From Methylocystis sp. (lineage in GTDB: Bacteria > Pseudomonadota > Alphaproteobacteria > Rhizobiales > Beijerinckiaceae): a stretch of 33,355 nucleotides of DNA. The stretch covers positions 1-33,355 of the forward strand of contig JADCCX010000019.1 of the NCBI GenBank assembly GCA_020252485.1, read 5' to 3'. This document shows, piece by piece, positions 1 to 8,770 of the stretch. The position numbers were made by a program, and so were the translations under genes. The notes below the pieces were generated by a model that was given only the letters and a program-made list of their open reading frames with translations, made no database searches and was not told the origin of the DNA. Each line of letters starts with the position of its first letter. The stretch's first letter is position 1.

Positions 1-291
1 GAAGGCGGCAGGGTCCAATGCGGCGAAGATGTCGCCCAAATGATCGTGGCTCGGCGTGCCGTTGGCGAAGGGCAGAAAGCGCCGCAGCAGATCGAGCTTT
101 TTGTGCCCGAACCGGGCGATGTCCGTGAACCCCTCGGCGCCAGCAAGCGTCGCAAGAAGCGCCAGCAAAAGGATCTCGTCGAGCCGATAGGCCACCTTCC
201 CGGCCTGCCGGTGATCTGGCATATCGCTGAAATAATCCACGAAAGAGGTCGTCTCATACAAAACCGGCGCAAGCGCCCCATCCGTGTCCAT
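1..291 (-). CDS. ISAs1-family transposase, N-terminal part (truncated by window edge)
   Basis: Ninety-seven codons are visible, starting at the ATG at 291-289, which is preceded by GGAG seven bases upstream. The translation begins MDTDGALAPVLYETTS. It then contains DYFSDMPDHRQAGKVAYRLD and an ILLLALLATLAGAEGF segment, followed by DIARFGHKKLDLLRRF and TPSHDHLGDIF. This order (short leader, DxRxxGKVxYxLDEILLL, FxDIxxFGxxKLxxLRxF, TPSHDxL) is the N-terminal domain that precedes the DDE catalytic domain in ISAs1 and related transposases. The catalytic domain is outside the window. The reading frame is open to the edge, so the gene could be intact. The second copy of its start region (339-491) is broken. 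Confidence 0.8.
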   Translation of the reverse strand, partial: MDTDGALAPVLYETTSFVDYFSDMPDHRQAGKVAYRLDEILLLALLATLAGAEGFTDIARFGHKKLDLLRRFLPFANGTPSHDHLGDIFAALDPAAF

Positions 292-577
292 CGCGTGCTC
301 CGCTCTTCGAATCAGCGGATATGCACAGATTCAGCACTTCAACCCTTTGTCACGCTCTCATTCACCCGATTGCCCTGGTCGAGCCGATAGGCCACCTTCC
401 CGGCCTGCCGGTGATCTGGCATATCGCTGAAATAATCCAGGAAAGAGGTCGTCTCATACAAAACCGGCGCAAGCGCCCCATCCGTGTCCATCGCGTGCTT
501 CGCTCTTCGAATCAGCGGATATGCACAGATTCAGCACTTCAACCCTTTGTCACGCTCTCATTCACCCGATTGCCCTG
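178..577. repeat. Direct tandem duplication of the IS terminus, two 200-bp copies
   Basis: Copies 178-377 and 378-577 are adjacent with a period of exactly 200 bp. I see two differences: C240 versus G440, and C300 versus T500. Each copy holds the presumed IS terminus, the leader, and the transposase start plus the first 38 codons. On the coding strand the first difference changes a Val codon (inner copy) to Leu (outer copy). The second changes GGAG to GAAG in the ribosome-binding site of the outer copy. The copy boundary coincides with the presumed IS end. Confidence 0.95.
339..491 (-). pseudogene. Truncated duplicate of the transposase start
   Basis: The outer repeat copy has its own ATG at 491-489 and 38 codons matching the transposase N-terminus. 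At the repeat junction (377/378) the frame enters the leader of the inner copy and meets a TGA at 341-339, giving a 50-residue product. Because 200 is not a multiple of three, the two transposase starts are in different frames and the fragment cannot fuse to the inner gene. Its ribosome-binding site is weaker by one base than that of the inner copy. It is probably non-functional. Confidence 0.8.
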
Positions 578-608
578 CGTGTGTTGGCGCGCAACTCGCT
601 TTCGCGCG

Positions 609-713
609 TCATTTCCTTGGCTTGGCAGCCGCCAGTTCCGCCAGAGCCAGGCACACCTCAGTCGCGGCGGCCATATCCTGGACGCTGACCCATTCGAGCG
701 GCCCGTGGATCAT
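609..713 (-). pseudogene. Orphan C-terminal remnant of a second peptidase T gene
   Basis: From the ATG at 713 to the TGA at 609 the minus strand encodes MIHGPLEWVSVQDMAAATEV followed by CLALAELAAAKPRK. It aligns almost residue for residue with the last 34 residues of the complete pepT at 2419-3669. It includes the His of MIHGPLEW, which corresponds to a PepT zinc-binding residue. Many third codon positions differ, so this is not a recent exact copy. Upstream of the match the sequence is unrelated and runs into the end of the transporter gene, and no N-terminal or catalytic part is present. It is bounded on the other side by the IS end at 577. It can be read as a relic of a paralogous pepT, or as a deletion or recombination scar. 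Confidence 0.85.
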
Positions 714-739
714 GCCCGAAACCGTTGAGATGAAGGCAA

Positions 740-768
740 GGGCGCGCGGCCTTCCGGCCTGCGCGCCC
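740..768 (-). terminator. Possible terminator hairpin after abgT
   Basis: A GC-rich inverted repeat lies 13 bp past the abgT stop: GGGCGCGC, a one-base bulge, then GGCC, pairing with GGCCGCGCGCCC across a GGAA loop. On the minus strand it is followed by TTGCCTTCAT, so the T-tract is poor. It may end the pepT-abgT transcript or stabilise its 3' end. Confidence 0.45.
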
Positions 769-780
769 AGTGCCATGTCG

Positions 781-2346
781 TTATGCCGGCCCGAGAGGAA
801 TGCCGAAGGCATTCCAGATCACCAGCATCAGCGTCCAGATGATCAGAAGGGTGATCGTATAGGGCAGCATGAGCGCCACGATCGTGCCGATGCCCGCATC
901 CTTCTGGTACTTCTGCGCAAAGCCCACCATCACCGCCAGATAGACGTTCAAGGGCGTGATCGCGTTGACCGGGCTGTCGCCTATCCGGTAGGCCGCAAGC
1001 ACAAGGTTCGGATCGCCGCCAAGCCGCATGAACACCGGGATGAACACGGGCGCCAGGATTGCCCATTTGCCAAGCGCCCCGGCCAGCACGATGTCGATAA
1101 TCGCCACCACGATGACGAAGATGACTATATAGCCTGCGGCTCCGATTGGCACGTTCTGCAGGAAGTCTGCGAGATTGACTGCCAGGACCGTCGCGAGGTT
1201 CGTGTAGTTGAAGAAGGCAATGAAGTTCGCGATGACGAACAGCAGGAAAATCATCCCTGCAAGGTTGCTCCAGGTCTTCACGACCAGCCCGATTGCTGCC
1301 GTTACGTTGGCAATCGTGCCGGCCCCCTTGCCATAGGCGTAGCCCACGACAAGGAACAGAAGACTGATCAGGATGATCAGGCCGCTCATGAACGGTGAAC
1401 CGGCCATGATGCCTCCGGTGTCCTGATTGCGCAGGATGCCCCAGGGAAGCGGCGGGGCGGTCAGGAGGGCGATCACCACGACAAAGCCCAGCAGGGCGCG
1501 CCCGGCATATTTCAGGCCCATTTGTTCGCTGCCCGACAGGCCCGTCGTCGCCTCGACCGGAACCCCGCCGGTATAGGCCCCAAGGCGTGGCTCGACGAAG
1601 CGCTCGGTCAGCACCGTGCAGATGATCCCCATCAGGATCGACGAGGCGATCATGAAGAAGAGGTTGCCGACGACAGTGATCTGAGCCGCCGGGTTCACCA
1701 TTTTGATGGCATCATTGGTCACTTCGACCAGCAGCGCATCCGTCGGTGTCACAAAGACGTTGACCAGAAACACCGCTGCCACACCCGAAAAACCCGCCGC
1801 CAAACCGGCGAGCGGATGCCGGCCCATGCTGTGGAAGGCTGCGGCTGCCAAGGGCACCAGCACCAGATAGCCTGCATCGGCGGCAATCGACGACAGCACC
1901 CCGATCATCACGATCATGAAGGTGAAGATCGAGCGGGGCGCGATGGCGACCAGCTTCCGGACCAGCGTGGAGATCAGACCCGATTCCTCGGCCAAACCGA
2001 CGCCGATCATTGCCACAAGGATCACGCCGACGCCTGTGAAGCCCAGAAAGTTCGTAACCGGCGAGGTCAGCATGAAGCGGATGCCGTCGGGCGCAAGCAA
2101 GTTGCGCACCGCCGTCGTCTGTGTGACGGCTTTCCCTGCTGCTTCATCATAGGCCGTGTAGGTGACCGACGTCCCAAGCAGGCCGAAGATCACGGAAAAG
2201 AGGATGACAATGCCGATCAGGATGAAGAAGATGATCGCCGGATGCGGCACCATATTGCCGGCCCGCTCCACCGCCGCGAGAAAGCCCGAAGGCTTCTCTT
2301 TTTCGGCGATGAGTTCTTTACTTGGCTTCGAAGATTTTGCCGTCAT
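781..2346 (-). CDS. abgT: AbgT-family transporter
   Basis: A 521-residue integral membrane protein with a short charged cytoplasmic N-terminus (MTAKSSKPSKELIAEKEKPS) and about a dozen hydrophobic helices. Family-type segments include VERAGNMVPHPAIIFF near the start, FTGVGVILVAMIGVGLAEES around residues 100-122, and AYRIGDSPVNAITPLNVYL near the C-terminus. The length fits the AbgT family, whose founding member imports p-aminobenzoyl-glutamate; other members act as proton-driven antimetabolite exporters. It lies 72 bp downstream of pepT on the same strand with a strong ribosome-binding site (AAGGGGG), so the two are probably cotranscribed. Pairing with a peptidase suggests uptake or efflux of a peptide-like aminobenzoyl-glutamate compound. 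Direction and substrate cannot be read from the sequence. Confidence 0.93.
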   Translation of the reverse strand: MTAKSSKPSKELIAEKEKPSGFLAAVERAGNMVPHPAIIFFILIGIVILFSVIFGLLGTSVTYTAYDEAAGKAVTQTTAVRNLLAPDGIRFMLTSPVTNFLGFTGVGVILVAMIGVGLAEESGLISTLVRKLVAIAPRSIFTFMIVMIGVLSSIAADAGYLVLVPLAAAAFHSMGRHPLAGLAAGFSGVAAVFLVNVFVTPTDALLVEVTNDAIKMVNPAAQITVVGNLFFMIASSILMGIICTVLTERFVEPRLGAYTGGVPVEATTGLSGSEQMGLKYAGRALLGFVVVIALLTAPPLPWGILRNQDTGGIMAGSPFMSGLIILISLLFLVVGYAYGKGAGTIANVTAAIGLVVKTWSNLAGMIFLLFVIANFIAFFNYTNLATVLAVNLADFLQNVPIGAAGYIVIFVIVVAIIDIVLAGALGKWAILAPVFIPVFMRLGGDPNLVLAAYRIGDSPVNAITPLNVYLAVMVGFAQKYQKDAGIGTIVALMLPYTITLLIIWTLMLVIWNAFGIPLGPA

Positions 2347-2382
2347 TTTTGCCCCCTTGGCGGTTATCGGTTCTGGCTCATG

Positions 2383-2411
2383 GACGGCCCGTCACCTGCT
2401 CACGGGTCGTC
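2383..2411 (-). other. Hairpin in the pepT-abgT intergenic gap
   Basis: An imperfect inverted repeat (GACGACCCGT and ACGGGCCGTC on the transcript strand, one A/C mismatch, 9-nt loop) fills part of the 72-bp gap between pepT and abgT. It lacks a T-tract, so an RNA-processing or stability element is more plausible than a full terminator. The function is inferred. Confidence 0.35.
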
Positions 2412-2418
2412 CCCCCGT

Positions 2419-3669
<1,251 letters not shown>

Positions 3670-3950
3670 AGGTCTCACCTTGTCCGCCGACATCGACCAA
3701 TAGTCGGTCTTTCAAGGTCGAGCTTTGCAAGGAAGTGCGTCGGTTGCAAGACAGGAGTCCGGGCAAGGGCGTCACTCCGGGAAAAAAGGCGAGGCTTGAA
3801 GACGGTTGCCGGAAACTGGCAGCAGCCTTGCTTCGTCAAGCACGCCGTTTGCACGGCAACGATTCCTTTACCAATCGAGGGGGATCATCAAATCAAGGCG
3901 GGGCACCGTCCGTCCCCGCCGATGCTGCTCGCAGGAAAGGGGACTTCAGC
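3670..3950. other. Divergent intergenic region between pepT and usg
   Basis: About 280 bp with no convincing gene. It holds two small hairpins near usg: GCCGT/ACGGC at 3844-3857, and GGCGGGG/CCCCGCC at 3897-3920 with a 10-nt loop, ending 30 bp before the usg ATG. Promoters for both flanking genes must lie here, but I see no clear -35/-10 pair. Confidence 0.4.
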
Positions 3951-4223
3951 ATGCTCGTTTCACCAGCGTTCCGCCGTCAGCTCGAAGGCTACGGCCTGAC
4001 CACCGCCGAGATACTTTACCGGATGCCCGATCATCCGATGTTGCTCCAGACCTTCATCTGGCAGGAGCATGATATGTTTCCGAAATTTCCCGAATTGCGG
4101 AAATTCCTCGATTTCTGGCAGGCCAAGCTCGACGGCGCCTTGCACAGCGTGCGCGTCAGCCACCAGAAATTGATCAAGCCCTGCGATTTCAAGGCGATCC
4201 ACGCCCAGTTCGCGCTGAACTGA
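3951..4223 (+). CDS. usg: Usg family protein
   Basis: A 90-residue soluble protein starting MLVSPAFRRQLEGYGLTTAE and containing ILYRMPDHP, LLQTFIWQEHDMFPKFPEL and FLDFWQAKLDGALHSVRVSH. This matches the small alphaproteobacterial Usg family, named from a gene next to tryptophan genes in Caulobacter; its molecular function is unknown. The start at 3951 is supported by AGGAAAGGGGAC upstream and by the family length; the frame stays open further upstream but without family-like sequence. Here it stands alone between pepT (divergent) and fabD (166 bp downstream), with no trp genes in view. Basic, aromatic-rich residues are spread throughout, and no membrane segment is visible. Confidence 0.85.
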   Translation: MLVSPAFRRQLEGYGLTTAEILYRMPDHPMLLQTFIWQEHDMFPKFPELRKFLDFWQAKLDGALHSVRVSHQKLIKPCDFKAIHAQFALN

Positions 4224-4306
4224 ACGCCAGGGAAAAAAGGCCCGCGCCGCCGTCTTGTGCTGCCGTCGTGTTCCGCCTTCCTGGGACAAAACGGGGCGGC
4301 CCGCGC

Positions 4307-4335
4307 TTGACATCGCCGGCTGATCGGTGTGGGGC
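4307..4335 (+). promoter_or_regulatory. Possible promoter of the fabD operon
   Basis: A consensus -35 box TTGACA lies at 4307-4312. The -10 region 17 bp downstream (TGGGGC) is poor. The position, 54 bp ahead of fabD in the only gap upstream of the operon, is suitable. Only the -35 box is convincing. Confidence 0.3.
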
Positions 4336-4388
4336 GATGACCCCATAAGGCGGACGACGAATCCGCCGAACGAGAAGACGGGGCGGAC

Positions 4389-5333
4389 ATGACGAAGCGC
4401 GCGTTCATTTTTTCGGGGCAGGGCAGCCAGGCCGTCGGCATGGGCAAGGCCCTTGCTGAGAGTTTCGCTGTTGCCCGCAGCGTTCTCGACGAAGTGGACG
4501 GATCGCTCGGCCAGAAACTGTCGGCGCTCATGTTCGAGGGGCCGCTCGACGAATTGACGCTCACCGCCAATGCGCAGCCCGCGCTCATGGCCGTGAGCCT
4601 TGCAGCCATGCGGGTGCTGGAGGCGGAGGCAGGCCTGGACCTGGCGACAGGGGCTGTCTGCGTCGCCGGTCATTCGCTGGGAGAATATTCGGCGCTCGCC
4701 GCCGCCGGCGCCTTGTCCGTTGCCGATACGGCGCGGCTCCTGCGCATCCGCGGCAATGCGATGCAGGCGGCCGTTCCGGCGGGCGTCGGAGCGATGGCGG
4801 CGCTGATTGGGCTCGAATTTGAGGCTGCGGCGGCCGTGGCGGCCGAGGCGGCGGAAGGCGAGGTCTGCCAGGCCGCCAACGACAATGGCGGCGGTCAGGT
4901 CGTCATCTCCGGCAACAAGGCGGCTGTGGAGCGCGCCATGGCGCTTGCCCAGGCGCGGGGAGCCAAACGCGCGCTGCTGTTGCCCGTTTCCGCCCCCTTC
5001 CATTGCAGCCTCATGCAGCCGGCCGCTGAAGTCATGGCGGCGGCGCTGGCTGGCGTGACGGTCAGGCAGCCCAAGGTGCCGCTCGTGGCCAATGTGACGG
5101 CCTCGTTCGTTACGGACCCGAAGGAGATCGTCGATCTGCTTGTGCTTCAGGTCACCGGCACGGTGCGCTGGCGCGAAAGCGTGCAGGCGATGGCGGCGGC
5201 GGGCGTCACCCAATTCGTCGAGGTGGGCTCGGGCAAGGTGCTGAACGGCCTGGTGAAGCGCATCGCGGACGGAGCCACCGCCATTGCGGTGGGAGCCCCC
5301 GCTGATGTCGACGCATTCAAGGCGATGGGTTGA
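4389..5333 (+). CDS. fabD: Malonyl-CoA:ACP transacylase
   Basis: Transfers malonyl from CoA to acyl carrier protein, supplying the elongation unit for type II fatty-acid synthesis in the cytoplasm. The 314-residue length is typical. The N-terminal FSGQGSQAVGMGKALAES leads the acyltransferase fold. The nucleophile is S96 in GHSLGEYSALAAAGALS, and the catalytic His is H205 in PVSAPFHCSLM. The oxyanion Gln is in the GQGSQ motif. QAANDNGGGQVVISG (161-175) is the usual ACP-binding-side segment. It is followed after 15 bp by fabG. The pair is the standard start of the alphaproteobacterial fab cluster, although the expected downstream acpP and fabF are absent here. Confidence 0.97.
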   Translation: MTKRAFIFSGQGSQAVGMGKALAESFAVARSVLDEVDGSLGQKLSALMFEGPLDELTLTANAQPALMAVSLAAMRVLEAEAGLDLATGAVCVAGHSLGEYSALAAAGALSVADTARLLRIRGNAMQAAVPAGVGAMAALIGLEFEAAAAVAAEAAEGEVCQAANDNGGGQVVISGNKAAVERAMALAQARGAKRALLLPVSAPFHCSLMQPAAEVMAAALAGVTVRQPKVPLVANVTASFVTDPKEIVDLLVLQVTGTVRWRESVQAMAAAGVTQFVEVGSGKVLNGLVKRIADGATAIAVGAPADVDAFKAMG

Positions 5334-5348
5334 GCGGAGGAAGCGGCG

Positions 5349-6086
5349 ATGTTTGATCTTTCCGGCAGGACCGCCCTCGTCACGGGCGCCTCGGGCGGCA
5401 TCGGCGCCGCCATTGCTGCGGCGCTGCATCGGCAGGGCGCGACCGTCACGCTCTCCGGAACGCGGCGCGAGGCGCTTGATGCGCTGGCCGCTTCGCTCGG
5501 CGCGCGCGCGCATGTCGTGACGGCTGATCTCTCCGACCGCGCTTCCGTCGAGACCCTGGTTCCGGCGGCCGAGGCAGCGATGGGCAGCCTCGATATCCTC
5601 GTCAACAATGCCGGTTTGACGCGCGACGGGCTCTTTCTGCGGATGAAGGACGAGGATTGGGACAAGGTGCTGGCCGTCAACCTGACAGCCGGATTCCTGC
5701 TCTCTCGCGCCGCTCTGCGCGGCATGATGAAGCGCCGGCATGGCCGAATCATCGGCATCACCTCGGTGGTCGGAGTCACGGGCAATGCCGGGCAGGGGAA
5801 TTACGCCGCGTCCAAGGCCGGCATGATCGGCATGTCGAAATCGCTCGCGGCGGAAGTCGCCTCCCGCAATATCACCGTGAATTGCATCGCGCCCGGATTC
5901 ATCGAGACCGCCATGACGGGCGAACTGAACGGCAAGCAGAAGGAAGCCATTCTCGCCTCCGTGCCGATGGGACGGTTGGGCAGCGCGAGTGAGATCGCGG
6001 CGGCGGCCGTTTATCTCGCCTCCGGCGAGGCGGCCTATGTCACGGGTCAAACACTGCATGTCAACGGCGGCATGGCCATGATATGA
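5349..6086 (+). CDS. fabG: 3-oxoacyl-ACP reductase
   Basis: NADPH-dependent short-chain dehydrogenase that reduces 3-oxoacyl-ACP in fatty-acid elongation. The 245-residue protein shows the Rossmann TGASGGIG at 12-19, NNAG at 86-89, and the catalytic tetrad with N111, S139, Y152 and K156 (YAASK). PGFIETAMT and the C-terminal TGQTLHVNGGMAMI are the usual FabG-type substrate loop and terminus. The ribosome-binding site GGAGGAAG is strong. Cotranscription with fabD is likely (15-bp gap). In related genomes acpP and fabF follow directly; here the next gene is mltG, 106 bp on. Confidence 0.96.
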   Translation: MFDLSGRTALVTGASGGIGAAIAAALHRQGATVTLSGTRREALDALAASLGARAHVVTADLSDRASVETLVPAAEAAMGSLDILVNNAGLTRDGLFLRMKDEDWDKVLAVNLTAGFLLSRAALRGMMKRRHGRIIGITSVVGVTGNAGQGNYAASKAGMIGMSKSLAAEVASRNITVNCIAPGFIETAMTGELNGKQKEAILASVPMGRLGSASEIAAAAVYLASGEAAYVTGQTLHVNGGMAMI

Positions 6087-6192
6087 CAACTTGCATGCGG
6101 ATAAGGGTCAACGGCGGTTTGCCAGAAGGCACGTTTTTGACACAATCTGCCTCAAGGAGATAAAGAGCCTTTCATGCTGACGCATCGAGGAA
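6087..6192 (+). promoter_or_regulatory. Leader between fabG and mltG; candidate promoter and orphan start site
   Basis: This gap holds TTGACA (6137-6142) and ATAAAG (6160-6165) at 17-bp spacing, a usable promoter. It also holds the strong ribosome-binding site AAGGAG (6154-6159), 15 bp before an ATG at 6175. That ATG opens only a 13-codon frame, stopping at the TGA inside the start of mltG. A strong translation-initiation region with no gene behind it suggests that the leader of a lost gene, by synteny acpP, has been joined to mltG. The loss is inference; the elements themselves are visible. Confidence 0.45.
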
Positions 6193-7866
6193 ATGAGCAG
6201 GCCGATGTCGGCTGACAATCCGGTGGCTGGAGCTGGTGATCCGCTCCTGAATGCGCCGGCGCCCCCGCCGGCGGGGCGCAGGTGGTCGCCGCTCGGCTCG
6301 CGCGAAGCCTTGCAGCCGAGCAAGGCACCCGAACCTCCGGAGCCGCCGCGTCACCGCAGATCCGGCGGCTTGCTCGCGAAACTGAGCGCATTCCTCACGC
6401 TGCTGGTTTTCCTGGGTTTCGCGGGCGTCGCCGCCATTCTTTTTGGTCAGAGCTTGGTCAACGCCGATGGGCCGCTGCAGCAGGAAAAGGTCGTGTTCAT
6501 TCCGCGCGGGTCTGGCCTGATGGATATCTCGCATATTCTGGAGCAGGAGGGGGTCATCAGCAATCCCATCCTCTTCCAGATCGCGCATTACCTTTCCGGC
6601 AATGCCACGCTGCGGGCCGGCGAATATCAGTTCAAGCAGCATGTTTCACTGCGCGAGGTGCAGGACATCCTGACTGAAGGAAAGTCCATCCTTCACTCGA
6701 TCACGATTCCCGAAGGGCTGACCAGCGAGCAGATCGTCAACCGCATCCGCGAGAACGATATTCTTGTCGGCGAAATCAAGACCGTTCCCCGCGAAGGGGC
6801 ATTGCTGCCCGACACCTATCGCTTCGGCCGCGGCTTTTCACGCGAGCAGCTGCTGGCGCAGATGGAGCGTGAACAGCGGAAGGTCCTGCAGGAGATCTGG
6901 TCGCGGCGCAGCCCCGACCTGCCGCTCAAGTCGCCGGCTGAACTGGTGATCCTGGCGTCCATCGTCGAGAAGGAAACGGGACGCGCCGATGAGCGGACCC
7001 GCGTGGCTTCGGTCTTCGTCAACCGGCTGAACCGGGGCATGCGCCTCGATTCGGATCCGACAATCATCTACGGGCTTGTGGGCGGCAAGGGCACGCTTGG
7101 CCGGGGCATTCTGGCAAGCGAGATCCGCCAGGCGACGCCCTACAACACCTATGTCATCAGCGGCCTGCCCCCGGGGCCCATCGCCAATCCGGGACGCGCG
7201 GCGATGGAAGCCACAGCGAACCCCTCGCGCACCCGTGACCTCTTCTTCGTGGCCGACGGCACCGGCGGGCACGCTTTCGCCGAGACGCTGGACCAGCATA
7301 ACCGCAACGTCGCCCGCTGGCGGCAAATCGAACGGCAGGACTCATCGGGTGCGGCAGCCCCCACGCCTGCCGTTCCAGCGCCGATGCCTTCGCCTCAGAT
7401 GCGGCCTCCGGGTCAGCGTTCGGAGCTTATTCCGCCGGGCTTGCAGCTGCGGCCGCGCGACGGAGCGCAACCGCCCGCGCTTATGCCGCCGCCGCCGCTT
7501 TCTTCGGCCTTCGCCTATATCGTTCCGAATGCGCAGCTTGATGTCTTCGGTCCGGGCATCATACCTGCGCCGGGCTTGGGCGGCTGGATCGATGAGCCTC
7601 AGGCGGCCTCGAACGGCGGTCTGGAGAGCTTCCCCTTATCGCCCGGAAGGCGCCAGTCCATCCAGAGGAATGCCCAGCAATCCGGGCAGCCGATGCCGCC
7701 GATCGTTCAGTCGGAAGCCCTTGAGGCGGAGGACCTCCCGCAATCGGCGAGCGTGCGCCGCGGTCCCCATCGCGGATTTGACGCCGTCGAGGGCACGGAC
7801 AAGGATCCGCTCCGCAACAAGACCTACGATCTGACGTCTGCGAAGACGATTCCCCAATTTCGCTGA
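6193..7866 (+). CDS. mltG: Endolytic murein transglycosylase MltG
   Basis: Inner-membrane lytic transglycosylase that cleaves nascent peptidoglycan strands. The order is: a proline-rich cytoplasmic segment (1-55), one transmembrane helix (about 61-85), a LysM-like region, and the YceG domain to about residue 382. The catalytic Glu is E259 in ILASIVEKETG; LLPDTYRFGRG (204-214) and the SDPTIIYGL and YNTYVISGLPPGPIANPG motifs are all present. A long Pro/Gln/Arg-rich tail (383-557) follows, far beyond the roughly 340-residue E. coli enzyme. The ATG at 6193 has GAGGAA immediately before it; the in-frame ATG at 6205 has better spacing and is a reasonable alternative. It is followed by yicC after 10 bp. 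Confidence 0.95.
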   Translation: MSRPMSADNPVAGAGDPLLNAPAPPPAGRRWSPLGSREALQPSKAPEPPEPPRHRRSGGLLAKLSAFLTLLVFLGFAGVAAILFGQSLVNADGPLQQEKVVFIPRGSGLMDISHILEQEGVISNPILFQIAHYLSGNATLRAGEYQFKQHVSLREVQDILTEGKSILHSITIPEGLTSEQIVNRIRENDILVGEIKTVPREGALLPDTYRFGRGFSREQLLAQMEREQRKVLQEIWSRRSPDLPLKSPAELVILASIVEKETGRADERTRVASVFVNRLNRGMRLDSDPTIIYGLVGGKGTLGRGILASEIRQATPYNTYVISGLPPGPIANPGRAAMEATANPSRTRDLFFVADGTGGHAFAETLDQHNRNVARWRQIERQDSSGAAAPTPAVPAPMPSPQMRPPGQRSELIPPGLQLRPRDGAQPPALMPPPPLSSAFAYIVPNAQLDVFGPGIIPAPGLGGWIDEPQAASNGGLESFPLSPGRRQSIQRNAQQSGQPMPPIVQSEALEAEDLPQSASVRRGPHRGFDAVEGTDKDPLRNKTYDLTSAKTIPQFR

Positions 7867-7876
7867 AGCCATCCCC

Positions 7877-8770
7877 ATGAGCCTTAGAAGCATGACCGGG
7901 TTCGCCCGCGCCCAGGGGCAGGCGGAAGGCGCTTCCTGGGCATGGGAGATGAAATCCGTTAATGCGAAGGGCTTTGATCTGCGGCTGCGGCTTCCGACTG
8001 GCCTCGATGTTGTCGAAGCCGAGGCTCGCCGCATGATCGGAACCGTGATCGGCCGCGGCACCGTGCATGTCTCGCTTGACCTGACGCGTGGCGAGGCCGC
8101 CGCCAATGTCCGGATCAACGAACATCTTCTGGAAACCCTGGCTGAACGGCTGACGAAGGCCGCGGCACGGGCCGGCCTGCAGCCGCCGTCCTTCGATGCG
8201 ATCCTCGCGATCCGGGGCGTCGTCGAAACGGTGGCGGCCAATGAGGATCCGGACTCTGCCGAACGGCTCAGTCTCGCTGTCATCGCAACGCTGGAGGAGG
8301 CGGTGCTTGCGCTCTGCGCCGCGCGCCAGCAGGAGGGCGATGCGCTGGAAACCATCCTCAAGGACCGCATCGCTGCAATCGCGCGCCTCGTCGAGCAGGC
8401 CGATGCCTTGCCGTCCCGCGGAGCCGAGACAATCCGCGCCAGGCTGCGCCGGCAGGTCGATGATCTGCTCGGCGCGGCCACCGCAGAGCAGCTGGACGGG
8501 GCGAGGCTCTACCAGGAGGCTGTCATGCTGGCGGTGAAGGCTGACATCCGCGAGGAGCTCGACCGGCTGAAATCGCATGTTGCGCAGGTGCAGGACCTGC
8601 TTGAGCGGGGCGGAGCGATCGGCCGTCGCCTCGATTTCCTGGCGCAGGAGCTTTCACGCGAAACTAACACGTTATGCGCCAAATCAGGCGATGTGGCGCT
8701 GACGGCGATCGGGCTTGATCTGAAATCGCTGGTCGAGCAGTTCCGGGAGCAGGTCCAGAATGTCGAATAA
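7877..8770 (+). CDS. yicC: YicC family endoribonuclease
   Basis: A 297-residue soluble protein of the YicC/YloC family, recently recognised as RNA endonucleases; E. coli YicC is linked to small-RNA decay. It starts MSLRSMTGFARAQG, close to the invariant family start, and contains EMKSVNAKGFDLRLRLP (about 29-45). The C-terminal domain has AVKADIREELDRLKSHVAQ, GRRLDFLAQELSRETNTLCAKS and the usual EQFREQVQNVE end. The ribosome-binding site is weak, suggesting coupling to mltG 10 bp upstream. The last 11 bp overlap the start of gmk, as expected for this conserved pair. Confidence 0.93.
   Translation: MSLRSMTGFARAQGQAEGASWAWEMKSVNAKGFDLRLRLPTGLDVVEAEARRMIGTVIGRGTVHVSLDLTRGEAAANVRINEHLLETLAERLTKAAARAGLQPPSFDAILAIRGVVETVAANEDPDSAERLSLAVIATLEEAVLALCAARQQEGDALETILKDRIAAIARLVEQADALPSRGAETIRARLRRQVDDLLGAATAEQLDGARLYQEAVMLAVKADIREELDRLKSHVAQVQDLLERGGAIGRRLDFLAQELSRETNTLCAKSGDVALTAIGLDLKSLVEQFREQVQNVE

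Larger units (their letters stand above)
1..577 (-). mobile_element. ISAs1-like insertion sequence, 5' end (runs off the window)
   Basis: The minus strand begins an IS-like element at 577 with CAGGGCAATC, repeated exactly at 377. It then reads into a transposase whose N-terminus resembles the DDE_Tnp_1-associated domain of ISAs1-family transposases. The other terminus and most of the transposase lie to the left of the window, so intactness and target duplication cannot be judged. Element identity is inferred from protein resemblance. The terminus is inferred from the fact that both 200-bp repeats begin with the same bases. The element lies 31 bp from the end of a peptidase T remnant, so it marks a rearranged junction. 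Confidence 0.75.

Noticed and set aside
3694-3950. Tryptophan-type leader peptide before usg
   Set aside because: I looked because usg is linked to trp genes elsewhere. No short frame with tandem Trp codons and no terminator/antiterminator pair was found.
3960-6089. 709-codon open frame on the minus strand
   Set aside because: It is antisense to usg, fabD and fabG, with no recognisable domain and Arg/His-rich composition.
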